Shown: piece after piece, positions 13,045-25,062 of the stretch | Numbering within the stretch: position 1 is the stretch's first letter | How the letters are laid out: each line of letters opens with the position of its first letter | Origin: Spinellus fusiger | Taxonomy: Eukaryota; Mucoromycota; Mucoromycetes; Mucorales; Phycomycetaceae | Assembly (NCBI GenBank): GCA_025094145.1 | Contig: JALLLS010000028.1 | Location: 310,001 to 374,000, forward strand | DNA length: 64,000 nt | Direction of reading: 5' to 3' | Notes under the pieces: model-generated | The model's input: only the letters and a program-made list of their open reading frames with translations | Told to the model about the DNA's origin: nothing | The model's database searches: none | Translations under genes and position numbers: made by a program

Positions 13045-15627
13045 CTAAAGATCTTTTTCATCCTCATAACCTCTTGCAATACCTGACCGCCCTTCCTGCA
13101 CCATCTCAGCTTCGTCGTGGCCTATCTTGGGTTCAAGTCCCCTATAAGATCGATTCTTCAGGTACTCTCCTGCATTCCATCATCCATAGTTTAGTCTGCT
13201 GTAACACTACTGAGCACAGATTCTTTCATTTATTTACCTGCTGTACTGTTCAGCAACTTGGTAATACTAGTGTCCTTGCTTCGGAGAGTAAGATCAGTCA
13301 ATTGACTCGTCAGAACTTCTCCTGAATCTGGACGTTAAGAGGTGCTTTAGTAGATAATCTAATAGCATCAGGTAGCTAATTTCACCATGCCCACTTGATT
13401 TCTAATCCTAATTCTTATATACCTTGTGCAGTGCTCGCTTTGTGGAAAATGCGTGTCTTGTACTGACCCGTAATCAGGGAGAAATGTTGTTCTTCGTCAC
13501 TTGAGCCATCTTCTGCTTCCTAATAATAATAAATAAATAAAAAAGAACAAGCCATGATGAGCCCTCTATACTACATAGCTACAGAAACCCTCATGCATAG
13601 AGTACAGTAGCTATGTACAGAAATCCTTTATACATTTTTCGTGCTGATGACTCTTCATCCCTCATGTACCCACCTATAGACTGTAAACTATAAACTATAA
13701 TCTATGAACTATGAACCCCACCCCCATCAAGAGAAGAAACCCATGGCATAGATTACCTCGTCATAACTAAACCCATCTGTGCGCATATTTGGTAGCAGTT
13801 TGGAGAAATCAGTGATATAGTCTCCTGTCCACTCCTTTGACCTGTGCACATCAATGTTAGGGGAAATACATCATACAAGGCACAAAAACAAGTATACTTT
13901 GCCAACGCAATCTCAAGCTCAAAGGGGGTTACTATTGGGCGGTAAAATTCCTTGGTACAAGTTAAAACCATGGTAAGTTAGTACCCCCTGTGTCTCTGAA
14001 TTAATGAAAAACAAAGGGTCTTTCTTTTGTATTTTTCTTGTTGGCTTACCTTTGAATCAATCAAGCTATTTTCGGGACAGGCAACCAAGACATAGCAATC
14101 CACCTCCATGAAATTCGCCATCTTAGCTACATTGAGTTTCCCCATCACAAACAGATAGGACTTTCGACCCGATGCAGAAATCAGCTTTTTAAGATGTTCA
14201 ATAATGTTCATATAGGAAGCTATCTTGAGGATAAGTATGCTGTTTTCTTTATAGAGTGACTAACATCACTGAAATACGTTACCAACACCCAATGTGCCTA
14301 CAACAATACCAATGGTATTGGCATCCTTGGCCTTTTGCACAACTACATATCTTGCACCATAAGAATGGTATGAACATGCATTGTGTTGGCTTACCTCTTC
14401 ATTAGCATTCTGTTCACCTGGACTGTTTCCTTTCTTGCTTCCTTTGTCTTGGGATCATACGTATAGACCTATGAATGCAAATCCTCCTTTTATGGTTAAG
14501 ACCTCCTGTCAAGAAAAAAAAAAGAAAGAAAGAGAAAACTACGTCGCCACCCCTTCTTTTTTTCTTTTCTATATATGTACATGCAATACTTTACCTGGCA
14601 TTTGTTATGAATCATAAGAATGTTGGTGAGTGTTAAACTTTCATGACCAATAAAGAAGATCAAGCAGGATTCAACAGGGACTCCTTCTGGTAAAGTGTAG
14701 TACCGTCCGCCTTTTCTTTTTTCTGCACTCAACTCTTCCTCTTGTGTGCTTGGACTTCTTTGGGGTTTGCAGTGGATCTTTTGGTGAGTGGTATTACTAC
14801 ATGGACAGCCTTCTTTTGTTTCCTTTTGACAAGACCCAGCTTTGGTGTCAGCAACTGTGCTATTGTCTGTAGAGAGAGTGGACTGCAGGTTGGACTCTGT
14901 CTGGATCTTGGTAGGAATAATCATGGAATAAGTCTCGGCCAAATGTTGGGTGAGTTTCTCTATGCAACCACCACCACCACCACCACCAACAAAGACATGA
15001 GTGGAGTGTTACTTGGCATCCCATATATATCCACTATTATATCCACTATTCATTCATTTTCTTCATCCTTTATCCATCTTCTTCCTTACCAACATCATAA
15101 GAATACTCCACATCACACATTACAATCACAGGAGTCTCTGTATCAGGGATAGCTCGCTTGAACTCTATAGCACACTGATCAATATCCAATGACTGCTGTC
15201 CAAACACATAGAGCACAGGCAAATGGGAGGTACTTTAGAAGAACACAGTCAATATCTTTGGGACAAGAAGAGTCACCTACGAAGAAAGACAAGAACGTCC
15301 ATAGTGAACAATAAGGTCAGCACTACAGTGTTCAGCTGCTACTTCGTCCACACAGCAACTGCCATAAGAAGTGTCGGCTAGAATAGAACAGTGACGTCCA
15401 CTCTGTTTCTGTATTAGGGCACACACTGCTGTACTATCTGCTAATAATTCATCGGGAAACTGAAGGGCTATCTTTTGATAATTGCCCCTGATGATTCTAT
15501 CCACAGTTCGATGTATTTCATAGAGAGACTCAATATCCGTGTGCTTAACGCTCTCTGCTTCAATACTGCGCTCTATAACTTCTTTTCCGTCGTCAGCAAA
15601 TGTGGTGGGTCCTTGTGCAGTGGTCAT
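13045..15627 (-). CDS. DPH2: Diphthamide biosynthesis protein 2
   Basis: Radical-SAM-like partner of DPH1. The pair transfers the 3-amino-3-carboxypropyl group of SAM to the eEF2 histidine, the first step of diphthamide synthesis in the cytosol. Eleven exons: 15281-15627, 15090-15232, 14595-14959, 14395-14468, 14283-14350, 14050-14219, 13898-13950, 13757-13841, 13423-13519, 13238-13327, 13045-13169. They sum to 538 aa (yeast 534). Landmarks: [10 protein letters not shown] and [10 protein letters not shown] near the N-terminus, [16 protein letters not shown] with an iron-sulfur ligand cysteine, [59 protein letters not shown], and the C-terminal [11 protein letters not shown] and [13 protein letters not shown]. 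The first five exons and the C-terminus match the family closely. Exon 10 (13238-13327) is the least certain. Confidence 0.95.
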
Positions 15628-16234
15628 TATCTACGGGAGGGAAAGGGAAACAATCTATCGTTTATTTTCTATAGCTCAAAGTCATAAGTGTGACTGTTTA
15701 TTTTTATGCTACTGTCCTCTTTTATAGCCCTGATGCATTGAGATACCTCTTCCTATAAAAGAAACACTGCTCAATGATGGATCCATCCATGATAATGATG
15801 ATAATGATGATAATATCAATATTTAAATAATAAAAAAAAGTGTGTGTGTGTATGTGTATTGATTCCCTCCATGATTCAAGGGTTGATTCTGTCCCTTGTA
15901 TATTTTATAAGGCCTGGAAGAGTCAACTCTTAACAGACATTGTCAAATCTCATTGTATGTTCTATTCTATGTCTCACTGTATGTAATATTCTATAGCCAT
16001 CATTATCGTTATTATCGTTATTATCGTTATTATCGTTATTATCGTTATTATCGTCATCGTCATAGTGGCAGCAGCAACAACCATAGAAAGAGAAAAGGTG
16101 CAGGTATAAGCATGCAGAAAGATCTTCTCTCTTTTGACTCACTTATTGACGCCTTTCTTCCCTTTGATGCCTTATCCATGGATTCACAGCTATTATCAAC
16201 AGCTTAGTCACCACTATCCCTATTTTTCATGTTA
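15628..16234. other. Region upstream of DPH2 and downstream of VPS74
   Basis: Contains the DPH2 promoter. Short GATAAT repeats occur near 15790-15815 and a GT run at 15840-15858. No coding frame supported. Confidence 0.55.
16003..16056 (+). repeat. Tandem ATTATCGTT-type repeat
   Basis: About six units of a 9-mer (ATTATCGTT) run between VPS74 and DPH2. Being a multiple of three it opens frames on both strands, giving YRYYRYYRY on plus and NDNNDNNDN on minus. These look like ORFs but are repeat artefacts. Confidence 0.85.
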
Positions 16235-17380
16235 TTAACTTACAATGGCATCCATTCTCGTCAATACAGTAAGAACAGCAGCAATGACTTCTACAGAAAG
16301 CTCCTTCCCAGGTGGAATAGACACTTTGGCAGCACCAGAGAATGGCCATGAAGAGTAGTCATTCATCAACTCATCTACCTTGTTGAATGCCTGTTCTCTC
16401 TGATCTGGTTGCAGGTAGAACAGGGCATTCTCAAGTACATTGGCAGCATAGGCAGCACAGATCATACTCATGGTTCTGAGATAGGCGTGTGGAATATCAG
16501 ACTGTGCATCCACAGCAGCAGGAGATACGCGTGTTGCTAGCATGGTACACACACGTTTAATGACCTCTTCCTTGGCGGTGATGTCAGCTACAGGATGTGT
16601 GGCCATATCAAACAAGAGGAAGTTCCTTTTTTCTGTTCTCAATATGCCCTTATCTACCAGTCCCTTGGCAAGACGCTCTCTGACCTGCTTTAGTTGGTAG
16701 CCAATCTTCATTACATTCCATGTCTCGCCTAGCATCATCCGTCAACAGATGAGATCTGTGGCTAGTCTCTCTGTTGTGACTTACCACTCATCAGATCAAT
16801 CCATGAAGCCACACTCATCTTTTCACTGGCCTTCATCATCTTCAATGCCTCATCCAGCAGCACTTCTCCTGTCAGGGCATCATTGATCACTTGGATGTGT
16901 CGATCTGTCAATGCATAGTTGCGTCGGTTGGCATCTTTGACCATGGCAATTCTTCCTCTAAAGGCCAGTTCCATAACAATACATCCTCGAAGGGCATAAC
17001 TAATACTGTCATTCCAAAAAGACAGATATCCCTAGAGGTTGCATATGTGTAAGATGGGTAAGATGGATTTAGTTATTTCTTCTTTATATATATATATATA
17101 TAAAGAGGAAGAGGAAGAGGAAGAACAGGAAGAACAGGAAGAAGAAGGGTGGCAGGAACACTCCTGGACTTGCCTGTTTGTCTTTGAGTCCAAGTAAGAG
17201 TACTTCTTCCATCAATGTGAGTTTGGGCGTTGAAGTCGAGTCATCACTCTCTCCAGGGTCATACGCTATCTTCTTTGCTGGTGAGGAAGGTGAAGATGTA
17301 TCCTGGACCTTTCCTCTGTGCATAGATTCTGTGTCATCATTAGATGATGCACCCACTCGTCTTCGAGTAATAGTTGACAT
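16235..17380 (-). CDS. VPS74: VPS74/GOLPH3 PI4P-binding Golgi glycosyltransferase-retention protein
   Basis: Peripheral Golgi protein that binds PI4P and the cytosolic tails of glycosyltransferases and sorts them into COPI vesicles. Three exons, 17174-17380, 16785-17031 and 16235-16728, encode 315 aa (yeast 345). The N-terminus is basic and Ser-rich (STITRRRVG), then [24 protein letters not shown], written here across the first junction. [29 protein letters not shown], the [12 protein letters not shown] block, [14 protein letters not shown] and [11 protein letters not shown] follow in GOLPH3 order. Intron 1 (17032-17173) begins GCAAGT, so it is a GC-AG intron. The C-terminus TRMDAIVS ends where the family usually ends. 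Confidence is high. Confidence 0.94.
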
Positions 17381-18625
17381 GGGAAGTATAGGTAAGTTGA
17401 GTGCTTAATAATAACAATAAGAAGGAGGTGGAGTGCTTAATAAGAATAATAAAAAAACAGGAAATGAAAGAAAGAAAGATGGATGAGAGGAAGAATGAAA
17501 GAAAGAAAGAAAGAAAGGAAAAGAAGTGAGAGAGAAAGAGAGGAATGGAATGGACTGAACAAGGAGTGTCGTACTGGGATAATAATGGATAAGAATAATC
17601 CATATAAGGAATCTTTTTGAATAAGTTCTAATAATGAGAAGGGGAAGAAGGATGAGTGGCTGGACTTGCCTTTTCTATCTTTCTCTCTCTTTTAGTGTTC
17701 TGGTAGTGGGCTATAAGAACATTCTGCATAGAGTGTCTCCATGGATACGTCACTCTCTGTTAAAGATGTTATTTATTAAGTGTCTTGATGAGAAGGGCTA
17801 TAAAAGGCAAGTCTACTCTTTCTTATTTAAAGAGGCGGAAAATACCATTCTTAGGGAATCAACTAAAGAGAGAAAAGAAAAGGTAGATGTATGCATGGTG
17901 TAGTGTGGCTGTTAGTATGTCCAGGCCCTGTGTCGTCCCATGTAAAACACTACCATTCCATAGGTGGGTTTAGCAAAAGACGACATACCGGGATCCAATA
18001 TAGATCCATTTCTGTTGTTGTTGTTGTTGTTTTTATAATACAGTAAGAAGACCAGTCTATTGATTGGTATAACAATTAGTCTATCGATTAGCATAAACTA
18101 AAAAAAAACACACACTCCTTGGGATTTTGGGTGGTTCAGATGTCACTCAATCCATACAACCGGCATCTTGCGTTTAATTTGACCGGCATGAATTAAGGGC
18201 AGAGGGAGAAAAAGGACAAAAGTAAGGGCCGCTTAAGAATGATGAATGCTTGTCACTGCACTGATCTAGTCAATAAAACAACAAGAATACATAGACACCA
18301 AGACAGTCAGTCGTTGAAAAGAAAAAAGAAAGAAAAATATATCAACTGTGATTCATTAGAAAGAGATTCTCTGGCTGTACATGGCATCCTTGGATTACAT
18401 TGGACTCTCTTTTATATAAACGGCAGATCTCAAGAAGAAAAGGGGAAGGAGAATATCACTCTTTGCTTGCCTCTTTCAGCTTGAATTAATTCAGTTTTGT
18501 TTTTATTAACTTAGTTCTATAGAAGTGTCTCTATATAAACAAGTTGGATCTATCTTTCTTCCTTTTCTTTCTCTCTTTCCTCTATCTTATTTATATATAT
18601 ATAAAACGTGGATTAAAGCCTAGCT
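17381..18625. other. Divergent promoter region between VPS74 and the PMT-like gene
   Basis: AG-rich on plus (17400-17560), with a GAAAGAAA run at 17495-17520 and a GTTGTTGTT run at 18016-18031. A plus-strand frame at 17634-17903 shows no family motif or splice support. The TATATATATA just before 18605 may be a TATA-like element for the downstream gene, which starts about 25 bases later. Confidence 0.5.
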
Positions 18626-21600
18626 ATGCTCTCGTTACGTAGGAGAATAGTGCTTACATCAGAAAATGAAACATCACTATACCCACAAGACAATCCACAA
18701 GAAGATCTTTATGAGACGAAACTAAAAAAGAATATGATGTCTAGTCCTGATGTTAGAACATGGGCAGTGGACACTGCACTATTAGGATTCATGACACTAG
18801 GAGCTATTCTATTAAGGTGGTGGATCATCACTACGCCATCTGTCATCACGTAGGTGGCATTTAAAAGAACGGAGAAACAAGGAGGGAAAAGAGAATAAAA
18901 TAACCATGGCTCTCTAGGGTGGTTGAACTTGAGATGACTCATCAGATACAATGGTATCTCAAAGGCCAATTCTTTATTGGGAAATGCCCACCCCTGGCAG
19001 GTTTATTCTATTCAACAATAGCACATGCCGTGGGGTATACTGGGAATAATCCCATGTATTATGCTGGACAGTGAGTTTTATATTATTATAAAAACAGGAT
19101 CTTATGCCTCCATTCAATAGATACATAAAAGAGATGCCTGTGCTGATGCTACGAAACATCTCTGCTGTGATGGGTGCTAGCATTATTCCTATGAGCTATT
19201 TCACAGTGTTATGGATGGGACACTCTCGTTTATCAGCTGTGATGGTGGGAGGACTCTTGATGATAGGTAAGAATGGATAGAATTACTGTTGTGGTTACTT
19301 ATGGAAGATAGAGAGTGGTATGATCACTCAGTCACATTTCGTATCGCCAGAAGGGCTATTGTGTGTGTTGAGTGTGGCTTCTTTTGCCACTTGGAGTTTG
19401 ATGCACAAATACCAGGACATGTAAGGAATATGTCTATATAAATAACAAGGGATATTTTTTTTTGTCTATAAGAGAAAAAGAACTCATAACTGACATGATG
19501 TGATATCTACAGAGATTCATTAAAAATAGCATGGGGATATCAGGCACTGACAGGAGTTTTTATTGGATGTGCTCTAAGGTACGTTTGTTTTGGTTTAGTG
19601 TATTTATTGAGTGGAATAACAAAAGAACTTATCTTTCAATAGTACTAAATGGCAAGGCATTGCACCGTGGATGGCCCTGTGGGGTGCTACAGCCAACAGT
19701 ACCTGGAAATGCCTCGTAAATCAACAAAAGCCTATAGTAAGTTTCCTACTTAGTATTTATGTAGAAAAAAACAAACAAACAAAGCCTTCTCATCTCAAAT
19801 CAATTATTCATAGTCTGCTGCTGTAAAACATATGGCATCTCATGTATTGACTCTGGGTGTTTTACCAGTAGCAGTGTACCTTTCTATCTTTTATCTTCAT
19901 TTTACCATGCTGCCAAATTCAGGCGACCATGATCTTCTCATCAGTCCTCAATTAAAATACTCTCTACAAGGCAATATTTTCTCTGGAACACAAAAGGGTA
20001 AAGACTAGAAGAGTTTGATTTTTTTAAAAAAAAAAAAAAAGACATTCATAGGTCGCAATAGATATTTTTTATGGATCCAAGGTGGTTTTGCGACACTTTG
20101 GCACAGCAGGAGGTTATATCCATTCTTTCAATGAGCGTTACAAGACAGGAAGTACTCGTAAGTGGATTCCTTGTTTGACTATGGATGAATGTATTTACAT
20201 AAAACTCCTTTGTCTAATACATACCTTTTAGAGCAAATCGTTACTGTTTATCCCTATGAAGATATCAACAATATTTGGGTTATTCAAAAGGCACAGACAC
20301 GGTGGAATAGTTCACAACCTTTGGAACCTGTAAAAACCAATGATCCCATTCGACTAGAACATTATGCCAGTGGAAGAAAGCTTCACTCTCATGATCATCG
20401 ACCCCCTGTGAGCAGTAGAACAGAATACAATGAAGTATCGTAAGTCTATCTTGTATGTATTCACTCTTTAATGAATGAATAGCGCGTATGGAGATCCCTA
20501 CTTACATGATGGAAATGATATTTGGTGGGCCCGTGTTCTTAATGATGAGAATAAGGTGGATCCTAATGACACAACACCCATCACTGCATTGACGACGCGT
20601 CTTCGTTTCCTCCATAGCCGAGGATGCTATTTAATGAGTCATAACGTCCCCTTACCTGAACCAGCATTGGAACAGCAAGAAATAGCCTGTATGGTATCAG
20701 CAAATAAAGAATTGAGCACATTCATCATCGAATCTGCTTACCACGAAGCATGTAAGCTATTGATATAACCTACTGTATGTACTCACTTGTGCTATAGCAG
20801 ATGCAGATGCTTCATTTATGTATGAGCCACTGTCTTTCTGGTCAAAGTTAAAACAAGTCCATCAGCTTATGGCCAACTACCCCACCATGATGCATGATCG
20901 CCTTTCTTCCGTTCCTTTGTCAGACACAGTGGCTCCCTTTGGATCTGTTACCCTTCAGCCCTCTCCCCTAAGCTACTTCTTTCAAAAGAATACATTCTTA
21001 GTATGGGATGAATTATCAGGCCGTTCGATGTATCTTGTCTTTAACTCTGCACTTCGGTGGATGACCCTTATAGCGATGGGTGTTTTTGGTGGGACAGTTG
21101 CTCTACAAGCAATGTTACAAAAGAGACAGATGGCATGGTCACCCTTCTTCTTTATTCACTCTCCACTCTCATGCTCTGGTAAGTTGATTATGGAGTAGAG
21201 TCTTCAATGCTATTAACACTGCACAAACAATAGAGAAAGAGAAAAAAACCATTGGCCGTCTCCACAATGACTCCCTTTACTCTCTTGCCACCAGCATGGC
21301 CTGTTCTCTTCTCGGGCTGTGTCTCCTACCAAAACATACACAGCACATGGGAGATCTCCTGCCATGCATATACCTCTCCATTCTATTCTGTGTGATTGCT
21401 ATTGAAGCAGTGATTTCTCCATTGGCTCGTGGATGGCGATATACAGTGTGCATTGCTGCATTGGTCATTTGCACAATAAGCTTCCTTGGTACTTCATCGA
21501 TAGTATTTGCTACTCCATGGACACAGACCGACTGCATGGCCAGTTCATTAAAGACCCTGGACTGCCAGCGATTCCCTATGGCGCCTGATCTCCTTGAAGA

Positions 21601-22018
21601 GAAGAACCGAGAGTCTTTACAGCGTCGTACTTTTCAAGTCGATATTCCAGGGAAAAAACACTCTATGCGTTATGTGCTTGGGGATGAGGAGAGAGCGAGT
21701 GAGATTATTGAGGATTTCCAACTAGAATTATTTCTGGAAGAAGTTGATCTTGCTCCTGGTATCCAGCTTTATCATCGAGCAGTGAGTACAGTACCACCTA
21801 GTTTTGAGGAATCCAGAGAATGGGGATCTTCCATTGCATCTATTGGTTATGAACGATCCATGGCGTCCAAAGAGAAGAAGGAGAAGAAGGAGAAGAAAAA
21901 GGCCAAGCGCAAAGAGAAGAAGAAAAAGGACATTGAACTTGCTTCCATGACCATGGCAGCCAATAGCGAAGACCAAGTCCAACAAGAGAACAGACCGAGA
22001 ATTGTTGATTCCTTTTGA
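18626..22018 (+). CDS. PMT-family protein O-mannosyltransferase-like protein with MIR repeats, divergent
   Basis: PMTs move mannose from dolichyl-phosphate to Ser/Thr of secretory proteins in the ER membrane. Twelve exons give 914 aa: 18626-18849, 18918-19070, 19121-19266, 19312-19420, 19513-19578, 19643-19736, 19814-19997, 20062-20157, 20232-20439, 20483-20751, 20801-21178, 21201-22018. The fold order is right: TM1, luminal loop with WYLKGQFF and PPLAGLFY, YIKEMPVLMLRNISAVMG, ALSTKWQGIA, LYLHFTMLPNSG-like loop, MIR repeats (YGSKVVLRHFG, LEHYASGRKLHSH, LRFLHSRGCYLMSH), and C-terminal membrane helices. The canonical Asp-Glu of the first loop reads Val-Glu, the DVHPP motif reads GKCPP, and the C-terminal HYLP block reads GDLLP. 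The tail is long and Lys-rich (EKKEKKEKKK). It may be a non-canonical or inactive PMT relative. Confidence 0.85.
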
Positions 22019-22511
22019 TTTAGACAGAGATCTACCAACCCAAGTTTAGATGTTTCTTGCATATCAACACACAGCACATGTCAGAAGAAGTTTCTGTGGT
22101 GATCAGTGCTTGTTTCATGCTTATCATAAAAGTTAGAGAATCAAGTTCTTGTCCCTCATAGCATATATTTACATATTAAAAAATACTCTTTTTTTTTTCC
22201 AATTAAAAAATAAAAATAAAAATAAAAAATAAATTGAATAATATTAATACAATTCATATCAGTACTTGTACAAGTACAAATAGTACTGGTAATAATAAAG
22301 CAAAGAGGGAGATTTAGTCTTCTTCTGATCCATGTGCCTTGGTGTGCTTATCTGAGTTCAAAATATAGGTAATGGAGAACAGAACAGAATGACAGACGGT
22401 AACACACACCCAATCTGTCATTTATTGAACTCCACTTTTATTCTGGGGTTAAATTAGCAGTCACAGCAAGCAGAAAAGAAGAATGAATTCTTCTCTCTCC
22501 TTTCCTCTCTC
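22019..22511. other. Intergenic region upstream of ERG2
   Basis: AT-rich 3' flank of the PMT-like gene, then the ERG2 promoter with CT-rich DNA close to the start codon. No further gene seen. Confidence 0.6.
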
Positions 22512-23241
22512 TTGCTTCTCCATACCATGGCCTGTCGCACGGATACTTGTTGCATGAAGCTTCTGTTTCTTCTTTCATTGCTGGTGGCCGTATTCATTGG
22601 CTTTGATGGAGTGAAGGAACGCTTCTATATCTTTGACCAGAACGTGCTCCACACAGTAGCCAAGCGCAACATTGAGCTTTACTCCAACGACACTCGCCTG
22701 ATGCTCAACAACATTGCCAAGGACCTCGATAAGGAATATCCCGGACATGTTCAGCTCAAGGAAGAATGGGTGTTTAACAATGCTGGTGGTGCTATGGGCT
22801 CCATGTGGATTTTGCATGCCTCCATTACAGAATATGTCATCATCTTTGGTACACCTGTTGGTACAGAAGGCCACACCGGTCGTTTTTTTGCTGACGATTA
22901 CTTTATTATTCTCGAGGGTGAACAATGGGCCTACAATGCTGGTGCCTTGACACGTGAGGTATATAAGAACACCTGTTTATAGGAGAGAATAGCCTTACTG
23001 ACTTACTGTGTAGGTGTTTAAGCCTGGAGAGATGCATCATCTTGCACGTGGTGATGCCCAGCAGTACAAGATTCCTGAACATGCCTGGGCTCTTGAGTAT
23101 GCACGTGGCTGGATTCCTTTGATGCTTCCTTTTGGTATGTTCGACACTGTCTTTTCTACTGTCGACTATGTCTCGTTCTACAACACATTCCGTCTCTATG
23201 GAAAATCCATCGTGAGCGAACTCCTCCAGGGTAAAATATAG
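22512..23241 (+). CDS. ERG2: C-8 sterol isomerase, ERG2 / sigma-1 receptor family
   Basis: ER-membrane enzyme that moves the sterol double bond from C8 to C7 (fecosterol to episterol) in ergosterol synthesis. Two exons, 22512-22958 and 23014-23241, encode up to 224 aa (yeast 222). An N-terminal hydrophobic anchor (LLFLLSLLVAVFIGF) is followed by KEEWVFNNAGGAMG, ILHASITEYVIIFGT, VGTEGHTGRFFADDY with the catalytic-region acidic residue, FKPGEMHHLARG, and ARGWIPLMLPFGMFDT. These are the strongest family blocks and all are intact. The start could be the ATG at 22512 or the in-frame ATGs at 22527 and 22554; the latter gives a more typical short leader. The single intron lies at 22959-23013. Confidence 0.96.
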
Positions 23242-23793
23242 ATCAACCTCACATAGGAGAAAAGGTGTTTTATTCACTTATTTTCATAATAATAATAATA
23301 ATAATAACAATAATAATAACAATAACAGTACTGCCTTTCCACGTTCTGACAAAGATATCAGCAGTCACTTTTATACTCTTATCTTTTATCTGTTCTTCTA
23401 TAAGCAAAAGCTTCTCTGCTCAAGAGAACTCTATTGGTAACTCATGTACAATGATGTGTGTCATTTGTATAATTCAAAGATAGATCCTATTCCCGATATA
23501 ACTAGCCTATGGTATTTTATATTTATCTTTACCATAGAAACCAGGTACACTTTTCCTGTTGTATGATTGGTGACTATTTCTTGACAAAATGACGATGGGT
23601 TGTTCTCTCATCCGGACTTTAAATCCACCCACTATTTTCCCCAATGTGTGTTGCCATGGAGACCCGTTTTAGAGTCCGCTTGGTTTAAGGTGGGAAAATC
23701 AAGCCTCACTTACTTCCCACGTCGTTTTCCTTAATCTTTTTTTTTTTTAATTCTTTTTATTCTTTTCTCTTTTCTGTTTTCTGTTTCTTAAGA
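23242..23793. other. Intergenic, ERG2 3' flank
   Basis: Contains an AAT/AAC microsatellite at about 23286-23328 and a poly-T tract before the next start at 23794. No coding evidence. Confidence 0.6.
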
Positions 23794-25062
23794 ATGGAAG
23801 CCATTGACGACTATGCCAATAACAACATAGCCCGCTCCTTAGCCTATACTTCATTGGAATACCGTCAAAGGCATAGCTATCTAGAACTACTGCCTATTGC
23901 CACTCAGTTGCTTCAACAGCGAATTCAATTCTTAGGGCCTTCCAAGGGATCTAATAAAAAAGAATGGGATGAGGCTGTACAATGGCAGAAGGACAGCTGC
24001 ACTGAAATCATTGACGCTATATGTTCTGGTCAATCACAGTCCTCCTATCTAGAGGATTTGTACCGAAACCCAGTCTATTACAAGCGCCTTGATCCTGAAA
24101 CACTTCATGCTATAGTAGAGTTTGCTCAACAGGATGAAAAACATTATGCTGTTATATTGGCCCTGGAGGATGGAAATGAAGATTGTTCAGAGCTTAAATA
24201 CCATAATACAAAGGAACTATCAGAGCAGGAGTGGAGAGAAGTAAAGAGTTGGGCACAGACAACCGAGGAGGCAGAAAGACTGTTTCTAATGATGGTCACT
24301 CAAAAGCACACACAGAAAAACGATACAGTAGATGTAAGTTCCCTTTCATTCCCTGTTGATCTTTTTATAAGTACACAATAGACTCCTCAGAATGGACAGA
24401 GCAACCGAGATGCACCTGAGGATTATTGGGGAGACTGGTCATCAGAAGATGGAATGGATACAAGGGAGGATCGCACTACGGAACATACGCACTCTGAATA
24501 TGATTCAGAAGATAATTCGGATGATGAGTTCTATACTCGGTGGAGCAAGAATCCGGGGACATTGACGCCTGCTTTAAATGAGAATGGAGTGGTGGATGAA
24601 CAGCAGGAGATTGATGAAGAGTACGATCAGTCCTATAACCCATTGTTTACTGTTCCCAGTGTGCACAGCTTAATGGACTCACACTCCAATGCCTTGAATG
24701 AAATCACACAAATACTTCAAACAACCCTACCTTCAGAAACAAGCACCAACGGAAAGCGTATCACTATTCAACCAATGACACAAATTAATCCACTTCCAAA
24801 AGTTGTTAGCCATGGTATAGAGAAAAAGGAATCATGGAGACAGTATGGTGTACCAGGTACTTATCCAGAAACACCCCACTCAGGATTAGTAGAGCTCTTC
24901 CCAAAACCAGAAGAACCCTCTTCAAAACATACCCAAAAGACAGACACAAACAAAGCTCTGTTATTGAAAGGATTGCAGGCACTTGTAAGCAAAGGCCATT
25001 TATTAGGATTTAGTGGGTCTGATATGATGGCTATGCTGAAAGAGGTGGTTAATGAAGAGTAA
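23794..25062 (+). CDS. Conserved-looking acidic fungal protein, function unknown
   Basis: Two exons, 23794-24333 and 24382-25062, separated by a 48-nt GT-AG intron, encode 406 aa. I do not recognise a named domain. The N-terminal third is helical (LEYRQRHSYLELLPIATQLL, WQKDSCTEIIDAI, DLYRNPVYYKRLDP). The middle carries an EDYWGDWSSEDG segment and an acidic stretch (YDSEDNSDDEFYTRW), a pattern I have seen in uncharacterised fungal proteins. The C-terminus ends in a short helical block (GLQALVSKGHLLGFSG). No signal peptide or membrane helix. Being bounded by good splice signals and free of stops over 400 codons, it is very likely a real gene. ERG2 lies upstream on the same strand but is functionally unrelated. 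Confidence 0.78.

Noticed and set aside
13033..13330. A plus-strand small protein starting [14 protein letters not shown].
   Set aside because: Its exons are antisense to the last DPH2 exons, whose RGLEPKIG and [13 protein letters not shown] motifs show the true strand.
15953..16207. YRYYRYYRY-rich plus frame and its Asn/Asp mirror on minus.
   Set aside because: Products of the ATTATCGTT microsatellite, with no start context or conserved flank.
16235..16738. Separate gene starting MMLGETWNV.
   Set aside because: The ETWN block joins the preceding VPS74 exon through a GT-AG intron; the Met codons lie in intron sequence.
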